DNA of 64,000 nt from JAEUJM01 sp044221555 (GTDB taxonomy: Bacteria; Actinomycetota; Acidimicrobiia; Acidimicrobiales; DATDAH01), in contig JBGAOY010000001.1 of NCBI GenBank assembly GCA_044221555.1, forward strand, positions 310,001-374,000. The letters are read 5' to 3'. Position numbers and translations under genes: made by a program. The notes under the pieces are model-generated. The model was not told where the DNA came from. It ran no database searches and saw only the letters and a program-made list of their open reading frames with translations. Positions 1 to 10,746 of this stretch are shown in pieces (position 1 is the first letter of the stretch; every line of letters starts with the position of its first letter).

Positions 1-950
1 TCGGCCTGGTCGAACACGATGCTCGCCGGTGACCGGAACACCTCGTCGGTCACCTCTAGGCCCTCGACCATCCCGGTCTGGGCCATGATCTGCCCGCCCA
101 CGACCGTGTTGCTGTCGTGGAAGGCAGGCAGGCAGTGCATGAATTTCGCCTTCGGGTTGCCCGTTGCCTCCAGCAGGGCCCGGTTCACCTGGAACGGCCG
201 CAGCAGCTCCACCCGGTCGATCCACACGTCCTTGTCCTCGCCCATCGACACCCACACATCGGTGTGCACGAAGTCGGCCCCGGCCACCGCCTCACCGGGG
301 TCGTCGGTGATCGTCACCCGTGCGCCGGTGCGGGCGCCGATCTCACGAGCGAGGGCCACCACGTCGCCGGGCGGCTGCAGCGCGGCCGGCCCGCCGAGCC
401 GGACATCGGCTCCCATGAGGGCGCCCATCACGAGCAACGACCGACCCATGTTGAAGCGGCAGTCCCCCACGAACGCGTAGCGGAGCTGGTCGTAGGGCTG
501 GTTCGACGCCTCGTGCATGGTGAGGAAGTCGGCGAGCATCTGGGTGGGGTGCCACTCGTCGGTGAGGCCGTTGTACACGGGGACACCGGCCTCACGGGCC
601 AGCTCCTCGACCTCGGCCTGCGCGTTGCCCCGCAGCTCGATGGCGTCGTACATGCGGCCGAGCGCCCGGGCGGTGTCGGCGATCGACTCCTTGTGCCCCA
701 GCTGCGACCCGGTGGGGTCGAGGTAGGTCACATGGGCGCCCTGGTCGTGGGCCGCGACCTCGAACGCGGCCCTCGTACGGGTGGAGGTCTTCTCGAAGAT
801 GAGGGCGATCTCCTTGCCGACGAGGTGGCGCTGCTCGGTGCCGGCGTACTTGGCCGTCTTCAGGGCCTCGGCGAGTTGGAGCAGGAAGCGCAGCTCGCCG
901 GGCTCGAAGTCGATCTCCTTGACGAAGCTGCGGTTGCGGAGGTTGTACAC
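1..950 (-). CDS. arcB: Ornithine carbamoyltransferase, catabolic, 3' end cut by window
   Basis: Interconverts citrulline plus phosphate with carbamoyl phosphate plus ornithine; in this cluster the catabolic direction is likely. About 316 residues are present and the C-terminus lies outside the window. Seen in the translation: the carbamoyl-phosphate loop STRTR, the sequence DPTGSQLGHKES, DCRFNMGRS, and HCLPAFHD carrying the conserved HCLP motif. The start is a GTG at 950 with GGAG about nine bases upstream, 25 bases after the arcA stop, so it is probably the last gene of the arc operon. Anabolic ArgF and catabolic ArcB are hard to separate by sequence; the arcA/arcC neighbours favour ArcB. 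Confidence 0.93.
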   Translation of the reverse strand, partial: MYNLRNRSFVKEIDFEPGELRFLLQLAEALKTAKYAGTEQRHLVGKEIALIFEKTSTRTRAAFEVAAHDQGAHVTYLDPTGSQLGHKESIADTARALGRMYDAIELRGNAQAEVEELAREAGVPVYNGLTDEWHPTQMLADFLTMHEASNQPYDQLRYAFVGDCRFNMGRSLLVMGALMGADVRLGGPAALQPPGDVVALAREIGARTGARVTITDDPGEAVAGADFVHTDVWVSMGEDKDVWIDRVELLRPFQVNRALLEATGNPKAKFMHCLPAFHDSNTVVGGQIMAQTGMVEGLEVTDEVFRSPASIVFDQA

Positions 951-975
951 GGCGGACTCCGGTCTGGATCGGGGC

Positions 976-2196
976 TCAGAACGCGGGGTCGCGCTCGAGG
1001 GGGCAGGTCATGCAGTGCGAGCCGCCGCGACCGCGGCCCAGCTCGAAGCCCTCGATGGTGATGACCTCGATGCCGGCCTTGCGCAGGGCGGTGTTGGTGC
1101 CGGTGTTGCGCTCGTAGGCCACCACGACGCCGGGCTCGAGGGCCACGACGTTGTTGCCGTCGTCCCACTGCTCGCGCTCGGCTTCGAACTGGTCGCCACC
1201 GGTGGGGATCACGCGGAGCGCGCCCACGCCGAGGGCCTCGGCCATGGCGTCGACCAGCGACCCGTGGTGCTCCTCGGCCACCAGTTCCTCCGGCGTGTCG
1301 CCGGCGCGGATGCGCCACGTCCGGGCGCCGTTCACCACGGCGGGGAACATCGTGACCAGGTCACGGTCACACATCGTGATCACCGTGTCGAGATGCATGT
1401 AGCTGCGTGACTTGGGCAGGTGGACGGCCAGGACCTGGCGGGCCGAGCCGGCCCGGAACAGGGCCCGGGCGATGATCAGCACCGCTTGCGGCGTGGTCCG
1501 CTCGCCCATCCCGATCATCACGGTGCCGTTGCCGATGGGCTGCACGTCACCGCCTTCGACGTGGGCCTGGCCCCAGTCCTCGTCGTTGCCGCCCAACCAG
1601 ATGGGGAACTGCTCGGCGCTGAACATCGGGTGGAAGCGGTAGATCGCCTCGACGATCATCGACTCGGGCTTGCGGGCCGGCTTGGTCATCGGGTTGATCG
1701 TGACGCCGTCGAAGATCCAGCACGACGGGTCGCGCTGGAACAAGAAGTTGGGCAGCGGCGGGAGCAGGAGGCTGTTGGGGTCGCTCGCCTGCCAGACCAG
1801 GCCCAGGTCGGCCTGGATGTCGGCCCGGATGATGCCGCCGATGAGGAACTCGGCGACGTCGACCGTCGATGCCGACTCGACCCATGCCCGGGCCCGTTCG
1901 GCGGCACCGATGCCCACCTGGCGCTCGTTCAGGATGTGGGCCACCACCCAGTCCTTGGCCTCGGGCTTGCCCAGGGCCTCGGCCAGCAGCGTCTCGGCCT
2001 CGAAGACCTCGATGTCCCGCTCGCGCATCACCTCGCAGAAGGCGTCGTGCTCCCGCTTGGCCTGGCTCACCCACAGCACGTCGTCGAAGAGCAGCTCCTC
2101 GGCGTTGGACGGGGTGAGGCGGGTGTGCTCGAGCCCCGGCCGATGGACCATCACCTTCCGCAGGGTCCCTACTTCCGAGTGAACGCCGAAAGCCAT
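976..2196 (-). CDS. arcA: Arginine deiminase
   Basis: Hydrolyses L-arginine to citrulline and ammonia in the cytoplasm, the first step of the arginine deiminase pathway. The 406 residues match the usual family length. Visible features are FQRDPSCWI, GGNDEDWGQAHVEGGD, HLDTVITMCD, and near the C-terminus GGSHCMTCPLERDP, which holds the catalytic cysteine of the guanidino-modifying enzyme fold. It starts three bases after the arcC stop, indicating one transcript with arcC and arcB. Assignment is firm. Confidence 0.97.
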   Translation of the reverse strand: MAFGVHSEVGTLRKVMVHRPGLEHTRLTPSNAEELLFDDVLWVSQAKREHDAFCEVMRERDIEVFEAETLLAEALGKPEAKDWVVAHILNERQVGIGAAERARAWVESASTVDVAEFLIGGIIRADIQADLGLVWQASDPNSLLLPPLPNFLFQRDPSCWIFDGVTINPMTKPARKPESMIVEAIYRFHPMFSAEQFPIWLGGNDEDWGQAHVEGGDVQPIGNGTVMIGMGERTTPQAVLIIARALFRAGSARQVLAVHLPKSRSYMHLDTVITMCDRDLVTMFPAVVNGARTWRIRAGDTPEELVAEEHHGSLVDAMAEALGVGALRVIPTGGDQFEAEREQWDDGNNVVALEPGVVVAYERNTGTNTALRKAGIEVITIEGFELGRGRGGSHCMTCPLERDPAF

Positions 2197-2199
2197 CGT

Positions 2200-3195
2200 T
2201 CAGTCCTCCCTCTTGGTGTCGTGGTCGTGGGTGGGGCCCGCGGGCCTTGGGTCGGGCGGCGCGGTGACCACGCCGTCCACGTCGGTGGCGATGCGGGTGC
2301 CGGCGGCGCCGTCCACCAGCGCGTCGATGTCGGCCAGTTGGCCGATCACTGCGGGGCGGCCGGTGGCGTGGGCGAAGTCGCAGGCCGCCGTCACCTTGGG
2401 CAGCATCGAGCCGGCGGCGAACTCGTCCCCGTGCTCGGCCAACAGGGCGTCGGGGTGGGCGGCGGTGATGGCCCTGGCCGACGGGGAGCCGAAGCCCAGG
2501 TAGGCGGCGGGCGTGTCGGTGGCCATGACGAAGACGTCGGCGCGGAGGTCGCGGGCCAGCAGGCCGCTGGCGTGGTCCTTGTCGATCACCGCCTCGACAC
2601 CACCGAGGTGGCGCGTGCCGTCGAAGGCGGTGGGGATGCCGCCGCCGCCGGCGCAGATGACCACGCAGCCGGCGTCGAGCAGCCACGAGATGGGACGCTC
2701 CTCGAAGATGCGCCGAGGTGCGGGCGAGGGCACCACCCGGCGCACCCGGTCACCGTCCGGCCGGAACACCCAGCCGCGCTCGCGCTCGAGCGCCGCCGCC
2801 TCGGCCTCGGTGTACAGGGGCCCGATGGGCTTGCTGGGCGCACCGAAGGCCGGGTCGTCGGGGTCCACCTCGATCATGGTGAGCAGGGTGGCCAGCGGGT
2901 GGTCGGGGGGCAGCCGGTTCCCCAGCTCCTGCTCGATCAGGTAGCCCACCATCCCCTGGCTCTCGGCGCCGAGCACGTCGAGGGGGTAGGCGGGCACGGG
3001 CTCGTAGGACGCGGCCTCGAGCGCCAGCAGGCCGATCTGGGGCCCGTTGCCGTGGGAGATGACCAGCTGGTGGGGGCCGGCCAGCGGGGCCAGGTGCGCA
3101 CAGGCCAGCGCCACGTTGGCCCGCTGGTTCTCGATGGTCATGGGCTGCCCGCGGCGCAGCAGGGCGTTGCCGCCGAGGGCGACGACGACCCTCAT
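2200..3195 (-). CDS. arcC: Carbamate kinase
   Basis: Transfers phosphate from carbamoyl phosphate to ADP, yielding ATP, ammonia and CO2; this is the energy-conserving step of the arginine deiminase pathway. The 331-residue protein begins MRVVVALGGNALLRRGQ, the amino-acid-kinase phosphate loop. Further on are SHGNGPQIG, an AGGGGIPT loop and DKDHASGLLA. Its ATG lies in the third copy of a 14-bp tandem repeat. The first two copies form five-codon ORFs that chain it to the stop of the permease gene, so translation is probably coupled to the permease. Confidence 0.96.
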   Translation of the reverse strand: MRVVVALGGNALLRRGQPMTIENQRANVALACAHLAPLAGPHQLVISHGNGPQIGLLALEAASYEPVPAYPLDVLGAESQGMVGYLIEQELGNRLPPDHPLATLLTMIEVDPDDPAFGAPSKPIGPLYTEAEAAALERERGWVFRPDGDRVRRVVPSPAPRRIFEERPISWLLDAGCVVICAGGGGIPTAFDGTRHLGGVEAVIDKDHASGLLARDLRADVFVMATDTPAAYLGFGSPSARAITAAHPDALLAEHGDEFAAGSMLPKVTAACDFAHATGRPAVIGQLADIDALVDGAAGTRIATDVDGVVTAPPDPRPAGPTHDHDTKRED

Positions 3196-3223
3196 CTGAC
3201 GACCCTCATCTGACGGCCCTCAT
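3184..3223 (-). repeat. 14-bp tandem repeat forming two minicistrons before arcC
   Basis: On the minus strand the unit ATGAGGGYCGTCAG occurs at 3223-3210 and 3209-3196, followed by a partial third copy that is the arcC start itself. Copies one and two read ATG plus four codons and TGA (MRAVR and MRVVR). Each stop overlaps the next ATG as ATGA, and the permease stop overlaps the first ATG the same way. This looks like a duplicated arcC start region. Whether the minicistrons are translated is inference. Confidence 0.85.
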
Positions 3224-4650
3224 GCGGGGGGCCGGTAGGCGGGCACGGGCTCGGGCTGGGTCATGCGGTCGCGCATGCGGAGGTAGACCGGCACGCCGAG
3301 CAGCAGGGCGCCGGCGCTCAGGAAGAACGGCCCCCAGTAGACCCAGAAGCTCTCGCCGGTGAAGCGGGAGTACCAGATGAACAGGATCGAGAACACCAGC
3401 GACACCACGGCCACCACCATGTCGCGCACGAACCGGGGGGTGTCGAGCTGCTGGTGGTCCACCCAGCGCCACTTCATCTGGGCCAGGGCGGAGAAGGCGT
3501 ACGGGATGGCCGCGGTGATGCCCGTCATGAGCACCAGCGTGGTGAACACGGTGGCACCGTTGGAGCCCACGTAGTTGATGGCCATGGCGACCGACGCCAG
3601 ACCGGTCGAGGCGATGATCCCGAACGCCGGCACACCCTTGGCCGAGAGGCTCTTGAACCGCTCGGGGAACAGCCCGTCCTTGGCCGCGGCGAGCGGCATC
3701 TCGGCGCAGATCATCGTCCAGCCGTTGAGGGCACCGAACCCCGAGATGATCACGAGGACCGCCATCACGTTGCCGGCCCACGAGCCTCCGAACATGGCGT
3801 CGACCGCGTCAGAGAACGGCGCGGTGGACTCGGCGAGCACCGCGTTCGACAAGATGCCGAACACGGCGGTGAGCGACAGCATGTAGACGACCGCGGTGGC
3901 CAGCGTTCCGAAGATCGTCGAGCGGGGGATGTTGCGGTCGGGGTCGTGCACCTTGCCGGCCGCCACCGCCGCGGTCTCGACGCCCAGGTAGCTGAACAGG
4001 GCGATGGCCATGCCACCGCCGATGGCGGCCACCGCGCCTTCGCCGCTGACGTTCCAGGGGGTGTAGTTGGCCGTCTTGATGTAGAAGAGCCCGACGGTGG
4101 ACATGAAGGCCAGCGCCGCGAACTTGAGCACCGTGGTGACGACCTGCACCGCGCCCATGTTCTTCACACCCGACAGGTTGATGGCCGCCGGCACCCACAG
4201 GCCGACGAGCACCAGGGCCACGGAGGCAAGCCGGTTGTGGCCGGTGTTCACGAACTCCTCGACGTAGAGCACCCACCCGACCGCGATGGCGGCGTTGCCG
4301 GCCCAGGCGGTGATCCAGTACGACCAGGCGTTGGAGAAGCCGAGCCCGTTCCCGAAGGCCACCCGGGCGTAGGCGTAGGGCCCGCCGTCGGCCGGAAGGC
4401 GGCGGGACAGCGCCGCGAACAGCAGCGCCAGGGCGAGGGCACCCACCGTGGTGAGACCCAGCGACACGAGGGTGATCGGCCCGTACCCCGCCAACGACGT
4501 GGGCAGGTTGAAGATGCCGACACCGATGATGCTGCCGACGATGAGGGCGGTGGCGACGCTGAGGCCGAAGCCCTCCTGGCGGTCGTCCCTCTCCCCCTCG
4601 ACCATGCCGACGGCCGCAGCCTTCGTGCGCTCGTTCGACGAGTTGCTCAT
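3220..4650 (-). CDS. APC-family amino acid permease, probable arginine/ornithine exchanger
   Basis: A 476-residue polytopic membrane protein of the amino acid-polyamine-organocation superfamily. The signature GSIIGVGIF lies in the first transmembrane helix, followed by about a dozen hydrophobic segments. The ATG at 4650 is chosen because GGGAGGGGA precedes it; the open frame continues upstream without family-like sequence. Position at the head of the arc genes suggests uptake of arginine and export of ornithine, but specificity cannot be read from sequence. The 186-bp gap to the divergent gene at 4837 should hold the operon promoter; I see no clear -35/-10 pair there. Confidence 0.88.
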   Translation of the reverse strand: MSNSSNERTKAAAVGMVEGERDDRQEGFGLSVATALIVGSIIGVGIFNLPTSLAGYGPITLVSLGLTTVGALALALLFAALSRRLPADGGPYAYARVAFGNGLGFSNAWSYWITAWAGNAAIAVGWVLYVEEFVNTGHNRLASVALVLVGLWVPAAINLSGVKNMGAVQVVTTVLKFAALAFMSTVGLFYIKTANYTPWNVSGEGAVAAIGGGMAIALFSYLGVETAAVAAGKVHDPDRNIPRSTIFGTLATAVVYMLSLTAVFGILSNAVLAESTAPFSDAVDAMFGGSWAGNVMAVLVIISGFGALNGWTMICAEMPLAAAKDGLFPERFKSLSAKGVPAFGIIASTGLASVAMAINYVGSNGATVFTTLVLMTGITAAIPYAFSALAQMKWRWVDHQQLDTPRFVRDMVVAVVSLVFSILFIWYSRFTGESFWVYWGPFFLSAGALLLGVPVYLRMRDRMTQPEPVPAYRPPA

Positions 4651-4836
4651 CGCTCGTCCCCTCCCGATGCGTGGTTGTTTGCCTGCAGCTTCTGCGCCCC
4701 CACATCGCCCAGACAGTGCCGAAGGTCCCGAATGACATCCTCGATGGTCCTGCCGACACGACCCGAGGTCGCCACCCACCACCGGCGCACTGCCGTGCGG
4801 CTGGTTCAATGGCCGGGTGAGCCCCGAGGTACCACG

Positions 4837-6321
4837 GTGACGCCGGAGCCCCGCACCCCCGTGCTGGTGGGGGCGGGCACCGCCAGCCAGCGCTTCGACG
4901 ACCCGCTCGAGGGCGACGATGCGCTGGGCCTGATGCGACGGGCACTCGAACGGGCGGGCACCGATGCCGGCGCCGGCGGTCCCGCGCTGCTCGAACGGGT
5001 GGGCGAGATCATCGTGCCGGAAGGCCTCTGGTCGCTCGACGACCCTGGGCGGCTGGTCTTGGGCGGACGCTCACCCGGTGCCCGTTCCGTCATGGCGAAG
5101 GTGGGCATCCTCCAGCAGTCGCTCTTCACGAGGGCGGCCCGAGCGATCGCGGACGGCCGCGTCGACGTGGTGGTGGTGTGCGGCGGCGAGGCCAAGTACC
5201 GGGCCCTGCGGGCTCAGATCGAGGGTGTGGCCCTCCCGGACCCGGAGGCCTTCGGCGGGGGCGGGCCCGACGTGGTCCTGGCGCCGGCGAGCCTGAAGGA
5301 CCTGGTCGACCGCATCGAGGTCGAGCGCGGGCTCGCCCTGCCCGTCTACCAGTACTCGCTGATGGAGTCGGCGCTGCGGCACGCGGCGGCGCGTGCCCCG
5401 TCCGACCACCGCCGCCGCGTGGCGACGCTCGTGGCCGCGATGAGCGAGGTCGCCGCCGCCAACCCCGACGCGTGGAACCGCCGGCCGATGACCGCCGACC
5501 AGGTGCTCGACGCCCCGCTGGTCGCCGAGCCGTACACCAAGCCGAGTTGCTCGCAGTGGAACGTCGACCAGGCCGCGGCCTTCGTCCTCTGCTCGGCCGA
5601 GACCGCCGCGTCGGTCGGGGTGTCGCGCGACGCCTGGGTGTTCCCGCATGCCGGCGTGGAGTCGAACCACGTGGTGTCGCTCAGCCAGCGGCGTGCGTTG
5701 CACCGCTCCCCTGCCGTCGCCCAGCTCGGGCAGGCCCTCACCTCGGCGGTCGGGCGGCCACCGGCGGCGTGCGAGCTGCTCGAGATCTACAGCTGCTTCC
5801 CCGCTGCGGTCGAGATGCAGTGCGATGGGCTGGGCATCGACATCGACGCCGGCCGGGCGCTCACGGTCACCGGGGGGATGCACTTCGGCGGCGGCCCCTT
5901 CAACTCGTTCACGCTGCAGGCCCTGGCTCGCCTCGTGACCCTCCTCCGCGACGACCCGGCGAGCACCGCGCTGCTCACCTCGGTGTCCGGTCTGATGACC
6001 AAGGTCGGTGCCGGGCTCTGGTCGGCCCGTCCGCCGGCCACGGGCTTCGTCGGCGCTGACGTCTCCGCCGCGGCCGAGGTGGTCACCGAGGTCTGCCCCC
6101 GCGACCCCGATGCCGAGGGGAAGGTCACCATCGCCGGGTTCACCATCGGTCACGGGCGGGACGGGCCCGTCGATGCGGTGATCGTGGGTGACACGGCGGC
6201 GGGCGGGCGGACGGTGGCCCGTACTACCGACCCCGACCTCGTCGACGCCCTGCGCGACGGCGAATGGTGCGGACGCACCGCGTCCGTGCGGGGCGGAGCG
6301 TTGTTGGGCCTCGACGACTGA
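4837..6321 (+). CDS. Thiolase-superfamily protein lacking the usual nucleophilic cysteine
   Basis: A 494-residue thiolase-fold protein starting RTPVLVGAGTASQRF after a GTG with GAGG nine bases upstream. The part corresponding to the canonical active-site Cys (VCASG-type) reads AKVGILQQS, with no cysteine. The GGMES-like segment is CGGEAKY. The C-terminal histidine region reads GGMHFGGGPFNS. A tail of about 100 residues (AEGKVTIAGFTIGHGRDG onward) resembles the OB-like domain seen with such proteins. It may act in acyl-CoA metabolism, but ordinary thiolysis is doubtful without the cysteine. It stands alone, divergent from the arc operon. Confidence 0.8.
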   Translation: MTPEPRTPVLVGAGTASQRFDDPLEGDDALGLMRRALERAGTDAGAGGPALLERVGEIIVPEGLWSLDDPGRLVLGGRSPGARSVMAKVGILQQSLFTRAARAIADGRVDVVVVCGGEAKYRALRAQIEGVALPDPEAFGGGGPDVVLAPASLKDLVDRIEVERGLALPVYQYSLMESALRHAAARAPSDHRRRVATLVAAMSEVAAANPDAWNRRPMTADQVLDAPLVAEPYTKPSCSQWNVDQAAAFVLCSAETAASVGVSRDAWVFPHAGVESNHVVSLSQRRALHRSPAVAQLGQALTSAVGRPPAACELLEIYSCFPAAVEMQCDGLGIDIDAGRALTVTGGMHFGGGPFNSFTLQALARLVTLLRDDPASTALLTSVSGLMTKVGAGLWSARPPATGFVGADVSAAAEVVTEVCPRDPDAEGKVTIAGFTIGHGRDGPVDAVIVGDTAAGGRTVARTTDPDLVDALRDGEWCGRTASVRGGALLGLDD

Positions 6322-6362
6322 CGGGGCGCTCCAGACCCGTTTGCCGGGGCCGATAGACGGGG

Positions 6363-8276
6363 ATGGCCGAGGTCGTCGACGCCGGTGCGCATCCCGTTGC
6401 CACTCACGTCCCCGAGCCCGGGAACGATGACGCCCGCCCCCACCCCGACCGACGCCCGCTGACCCGCGTGCTCGTCGCGGCCACCGCCTTCTACGCGGTG
6501 TTCATCTGGCGCACCTCCTGGGTGGCCGCCGGCCAGCGGCGATTCACCCTGTTCGACGACGCCATGATCTCGATGTCGTACGCCCGGACGTTCGCCGACG
6601 GCGACGGCCTCGTCTGGTACCCGGGTGCACCCCACGTCGAGGGGTTCACCAACCCCTTGTGGGTGCTGACCATGGCCGGGCTCCACCGGATCGGGCTGTC
6701 GCCATCGGGCGTCGCCCTCGTGGTGATGGTGCTCGGCGCGGCCCTCTGCCTCGGGGCGGCGCTGCTGGCGGTCGGAGTCTTGCGAGCGCTCACCGACACC
6801 ACCCCCGGGTTCGAGGCGGCGGTCGGTGGCCTGGTGGCGTTCTGCTACCCACTGGTCTACTGGTCGCTCCGAGGGATGGAGGTCGGCCTCGTCACCGCCC
6901 TCACGCTGGCATCGGCCTGCCTCGCCCTGCGCCTCGATCCGGGCGCCGCCGGCCGTGGCGCGTCTCATGGTCGCAGCGGTGCGACGGGCACGACGGGCAC
7001 GACGGCGTGGTTGTGCATCGTGCTCGCCGCAGGAGTCACGACCCGACTCGACTTCGCCGTCGTCGCCGCAGTGACGATCGTGTGGCTGCTGTGGCGCGCC
7101 CCCCGAGGCCGCGGGATCGCGCTCGTCGCACCGCTCGTGGGAACGGTCGCGGCCGCCCTGGTCGTCCAGGAGCTGTTGCGCCGTTGGTACTACGGCGCGT
7201 GGACGCCCAACACCTACACGCTCAAGACCGCAGGTGTGCCGCTCGCCGACCGGCTGACCCGCGGTGGCTGGGTCGCCCTCGCCACCACGGTGGGGTTCGT
7301 GCTGGCGTCGGCGGTGGTGCTGGTGCTCGCGGCACGCCGGCGCGGGCTGCACCGACCGTCCGGCACGGCACTGCCGGTCGCTGTCGGCCTTGCTCTCCTG
7401 GGGTACTCCACCCTGGTCGGGGGCGACGCGTGGGAGTGGATGGTCCACCCGAACCGCTACCTCGTGCCCGGCGTGGTGCTCGCCATGGTGGCCGCGGCCG
7501 CCGCGGCGGCCGACCTGCTGCGCACCCGACCCGAACGCGACGGCAGCCTCGTGCGGTCGCTCTCGGCTGCCGGCGTGGCGGCCATGGTGGGGCCGTGGGT
7601 GGCGTTCGCGGTGCTCGTGCTGAGCGGCATCGGCGCGAAGGCCCGCGTCATCGTCGGTGCCGGCGAGGTCGCGTTGATCGCGGTCGCCGTCGCCGTCGTC
7701 ACGGTGTTCCTGATCCGGCGCCTGGCCGGGGCGGTGCGCTCCGCCCCCGCCGCGAAGGCGGCCACGCTCACGGTCGTCGTGCTGGCGGTGGGTGCCAACC
7801 TGCTGCCCGTCCTGCAGTGGGTGGGCGACGGTGGTGCGTACCGCTCCGTCGACGAGCGGGCGGCCGACGTCGGGCTGGTGCTACGCGACGTCACCCGTCC
7901 GGGGGCCACGATCGCGGTCGTCGGTGCGGGCAACCCGATCTACTTCAGCGAGCGGTCTGGTGTCGATCTGCTGGGCAAGAGCGACGCCCACGTGGCCGCG
8001 CTGCCCAGCCGGGCGCCCTTCACCCCGGGCCACACCAAGTGGGACTACCGGTACAGCATCGTCGAGCAGCGACCCGACGTGATCACGCAGCTCTTCCATC
8101 CCACCCCCGACGACTTCGCCCTGGTGGCCGCCGCCGGGTACGAGCTGATGACGGTCCGCCAGGACGTGGCGCCGTTCGTCGTGGTGCTGCTCGTGCGCGA
8201 CGACAGTCGCCTGGTCGACCGTTCCCGCCTCGAACCCGCGTCCCAGCAGGTCCGGGCCGCGTTCTTCTCGTCCTAG
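6363..8276 (+). CDS. GT-C-type integral membrane glycosyltransferase-like protein
   Basis: A 637-residue protein with a short soluble N-terminus and about ten hydrophobic helices. An acidic motif FDDAMISMSYARTF lies in the first extracytoplasmic loop, followed by HVEGFTNPLWVL. A DD/DE pair in this loop is typical of GT-C enzymes that use polyprenyl-phosphate sugars, for example the AftB-like arabinosyltransferases of actinobacteria. The soluble C-terminal part has no recognisable motif. Donor and acceptor are unknown. It begins 41 bases after the thiolase-like gene and converges with the DUF1622 gene. Confidence 0.7.
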   Translation: MAEVVDAGAHPVATHVPEPGNDDARPHPDRRPLTRVLVAATAFYAVFIWRTSWVAAGQRRFTLFDDAMISMSYARTFADGDGLVWYPGAPHVEGFTNPLWVLTMAGLHRIGLSPSGVALVVMVLGAALCLGAALLAVGVLRALTDTTPGFEAAVGGLVAFCYPLVYWSLRGMEVGLVTALTLASACLALRLDPGAAGRGASHGRSGATGTTGTTAWLCIVLAAGVTTRLDFAVVAAVTIVWLLWRAPRGRGIALVAPLVGTVAAALVVQELLRRWYYGAWTPNTYTLKTAGVPLADRLTRGGWVALATTVGFVLASAVVLVLAARRRGLHRPSGTALPVAVGLALLGYSTLVGGDAWEWMVHPNRYLVPGVVLAMVAAAAAAADLLRTRPERDGSLVRSLSAAGVAAMVGPWVAFAVLVLSGIGAKARVIVGAGEVALIAVAVAVVTVFLIRRLAGAVRSAPAAKAATLTVVVLAVGANLLPVLQWVGDGGAYRSVDERAADVGLVLRDVTRPGATIAVVGAGNPIYFSERSGVDLLGKSDAHVAALPSRAPFTPGHTKWDYRYSIVEQRPDVITQLFHPTPDDFALVAAAGYELMTVRQDVAPFVVVLLVRDDSRLVDRSRLEPASQQVRAAFFSS

Positions 8277-8344
8277 GGCGACGAGGACGCCCACTGGTGG
8301 GACGCACCGTCCGGTCGGTCGAGCCGTGTCGCCTCGGAGGCGCG

Positions 8345-8719
8345 CTACTCCCCCAGCGGATCGGTGTCGCGACCGTGGCGCCAGCGGCTCCACGGCCAGC
8401 TGCCCTCCACCTCCACCTCGAGCGAGAAGCTGAGCACGATCCGGATCACCACGATCATGCCCAGCACGGTGACGCTCTCGATGGTGGGATCGACGATGAT
8501 CGTCCGCACGATGTCGCCGATGATCAACACCTCGAGGCCGAGCAGGATCACCCGCGCCAGGCTCTCGCGAAGTTGCTGGTAGGCGGTGTGCCGGGTCGCC
8601 TCGTGGGTGATGGACGCCACGTAGACCACCAGGGCGACGAGCCCACCGACGACCATGATCGCCGCGCCGAGCGCTTCGACCACGCGGACGACGTCGGAGA
8701 TGAACTCGTCGTAGCTCAT
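8345..8719 (-). CDS. DUF1622 small membrane protein
   Basis: A 124-residue protein with three hydrophobic segments: ALGAAIMVVGGLVALVVYV, the LARVILLGLEVLIIGDIV region, and VTVLGMIVVIRIVLSFSLEV. Their order and the conserved R-LLGLE-LI-DI core fit DUF1622, a family of unknown function. The ATG at 8719 follows CAGACT by seven bases, which may be a -10 box for a leaderless transcript. The longer open frame upstream does not look coding. Confidence 0.8.
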   Translation of the reverse strand: MSYDEFISDVVRVVEALGAAIMVVGGLVALVVYVASITHEATRHTAYQQLRESLARVILLGLEVLIIGDIVRTIIVDPTIESVTVLGMIVVIRIVLSFSLEVEVEGSWPWSRWRHGRDTDPLGE

Positions 8720-8888
8720 GGGTCGCAGTCTGGTCGATCGCCCGCCGCTCGGGTGCCGCCCCGTCCGATTCGCGGACCTTCGGCCCTGGTGAGGGCGGCC
8801 CGACGGCGCGATGGTCAGGCGCTGTACCCGGCCTTTGTAGGTTGTGGAACCGCACGCCCCGGTTGCTTGGACGCGAGAGAGCACATAC

Positions 8889-10667
<1,779 letters not shown>

Positions 10668-10679
<12 letters not shown>

Positions 10680-10702
10680 CGGTCGACCCGTCACGGGTCG
10701 AC
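10668..10702. terminator. Perfect 14-bp inverted repeat at monooxygenase stop
   Basis: The arm GTCGACCCGTGACG at 10668-10681, a 7-base loop GTCGACC, and the exact reverse complement at 10689-10702. The first arm contains the TGA stop of the monooxygenase. There is no T-tract, so it would be a non-canonical or bidirectional terminator, or an mRNA 3'-end stabiliser. The symmetry is exact; the function is inferred. Confidence 0.6.
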
Positions 10703-10746
10703 GCGTGAACATCGGCGCTGCAGTACCGGCTACGGAAGGACCTTCG

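Noticed and set aside
1420..3213. 597-codon plus-strand frame opposite arcA and arcC
   Set aside because: Low-complexity Gly/Val/His composition and full overlap with confident genes.
3454..4836. Long plus-strand open frame joined upstream of the thiolase-like gene
   Set aside because: It is antisense to the permease; Gly/Arg/His-rich composition is typical of GC-rich shadow frames. The family homology starts only at about 4837.
8277..8344. Hairpin CCCACTGGTGGG between convergent genes as a terminator
   Set aside because: Only a 5-bp stem with a 2-base centre and no T-tract; a chance palindrome is likely in this composition.
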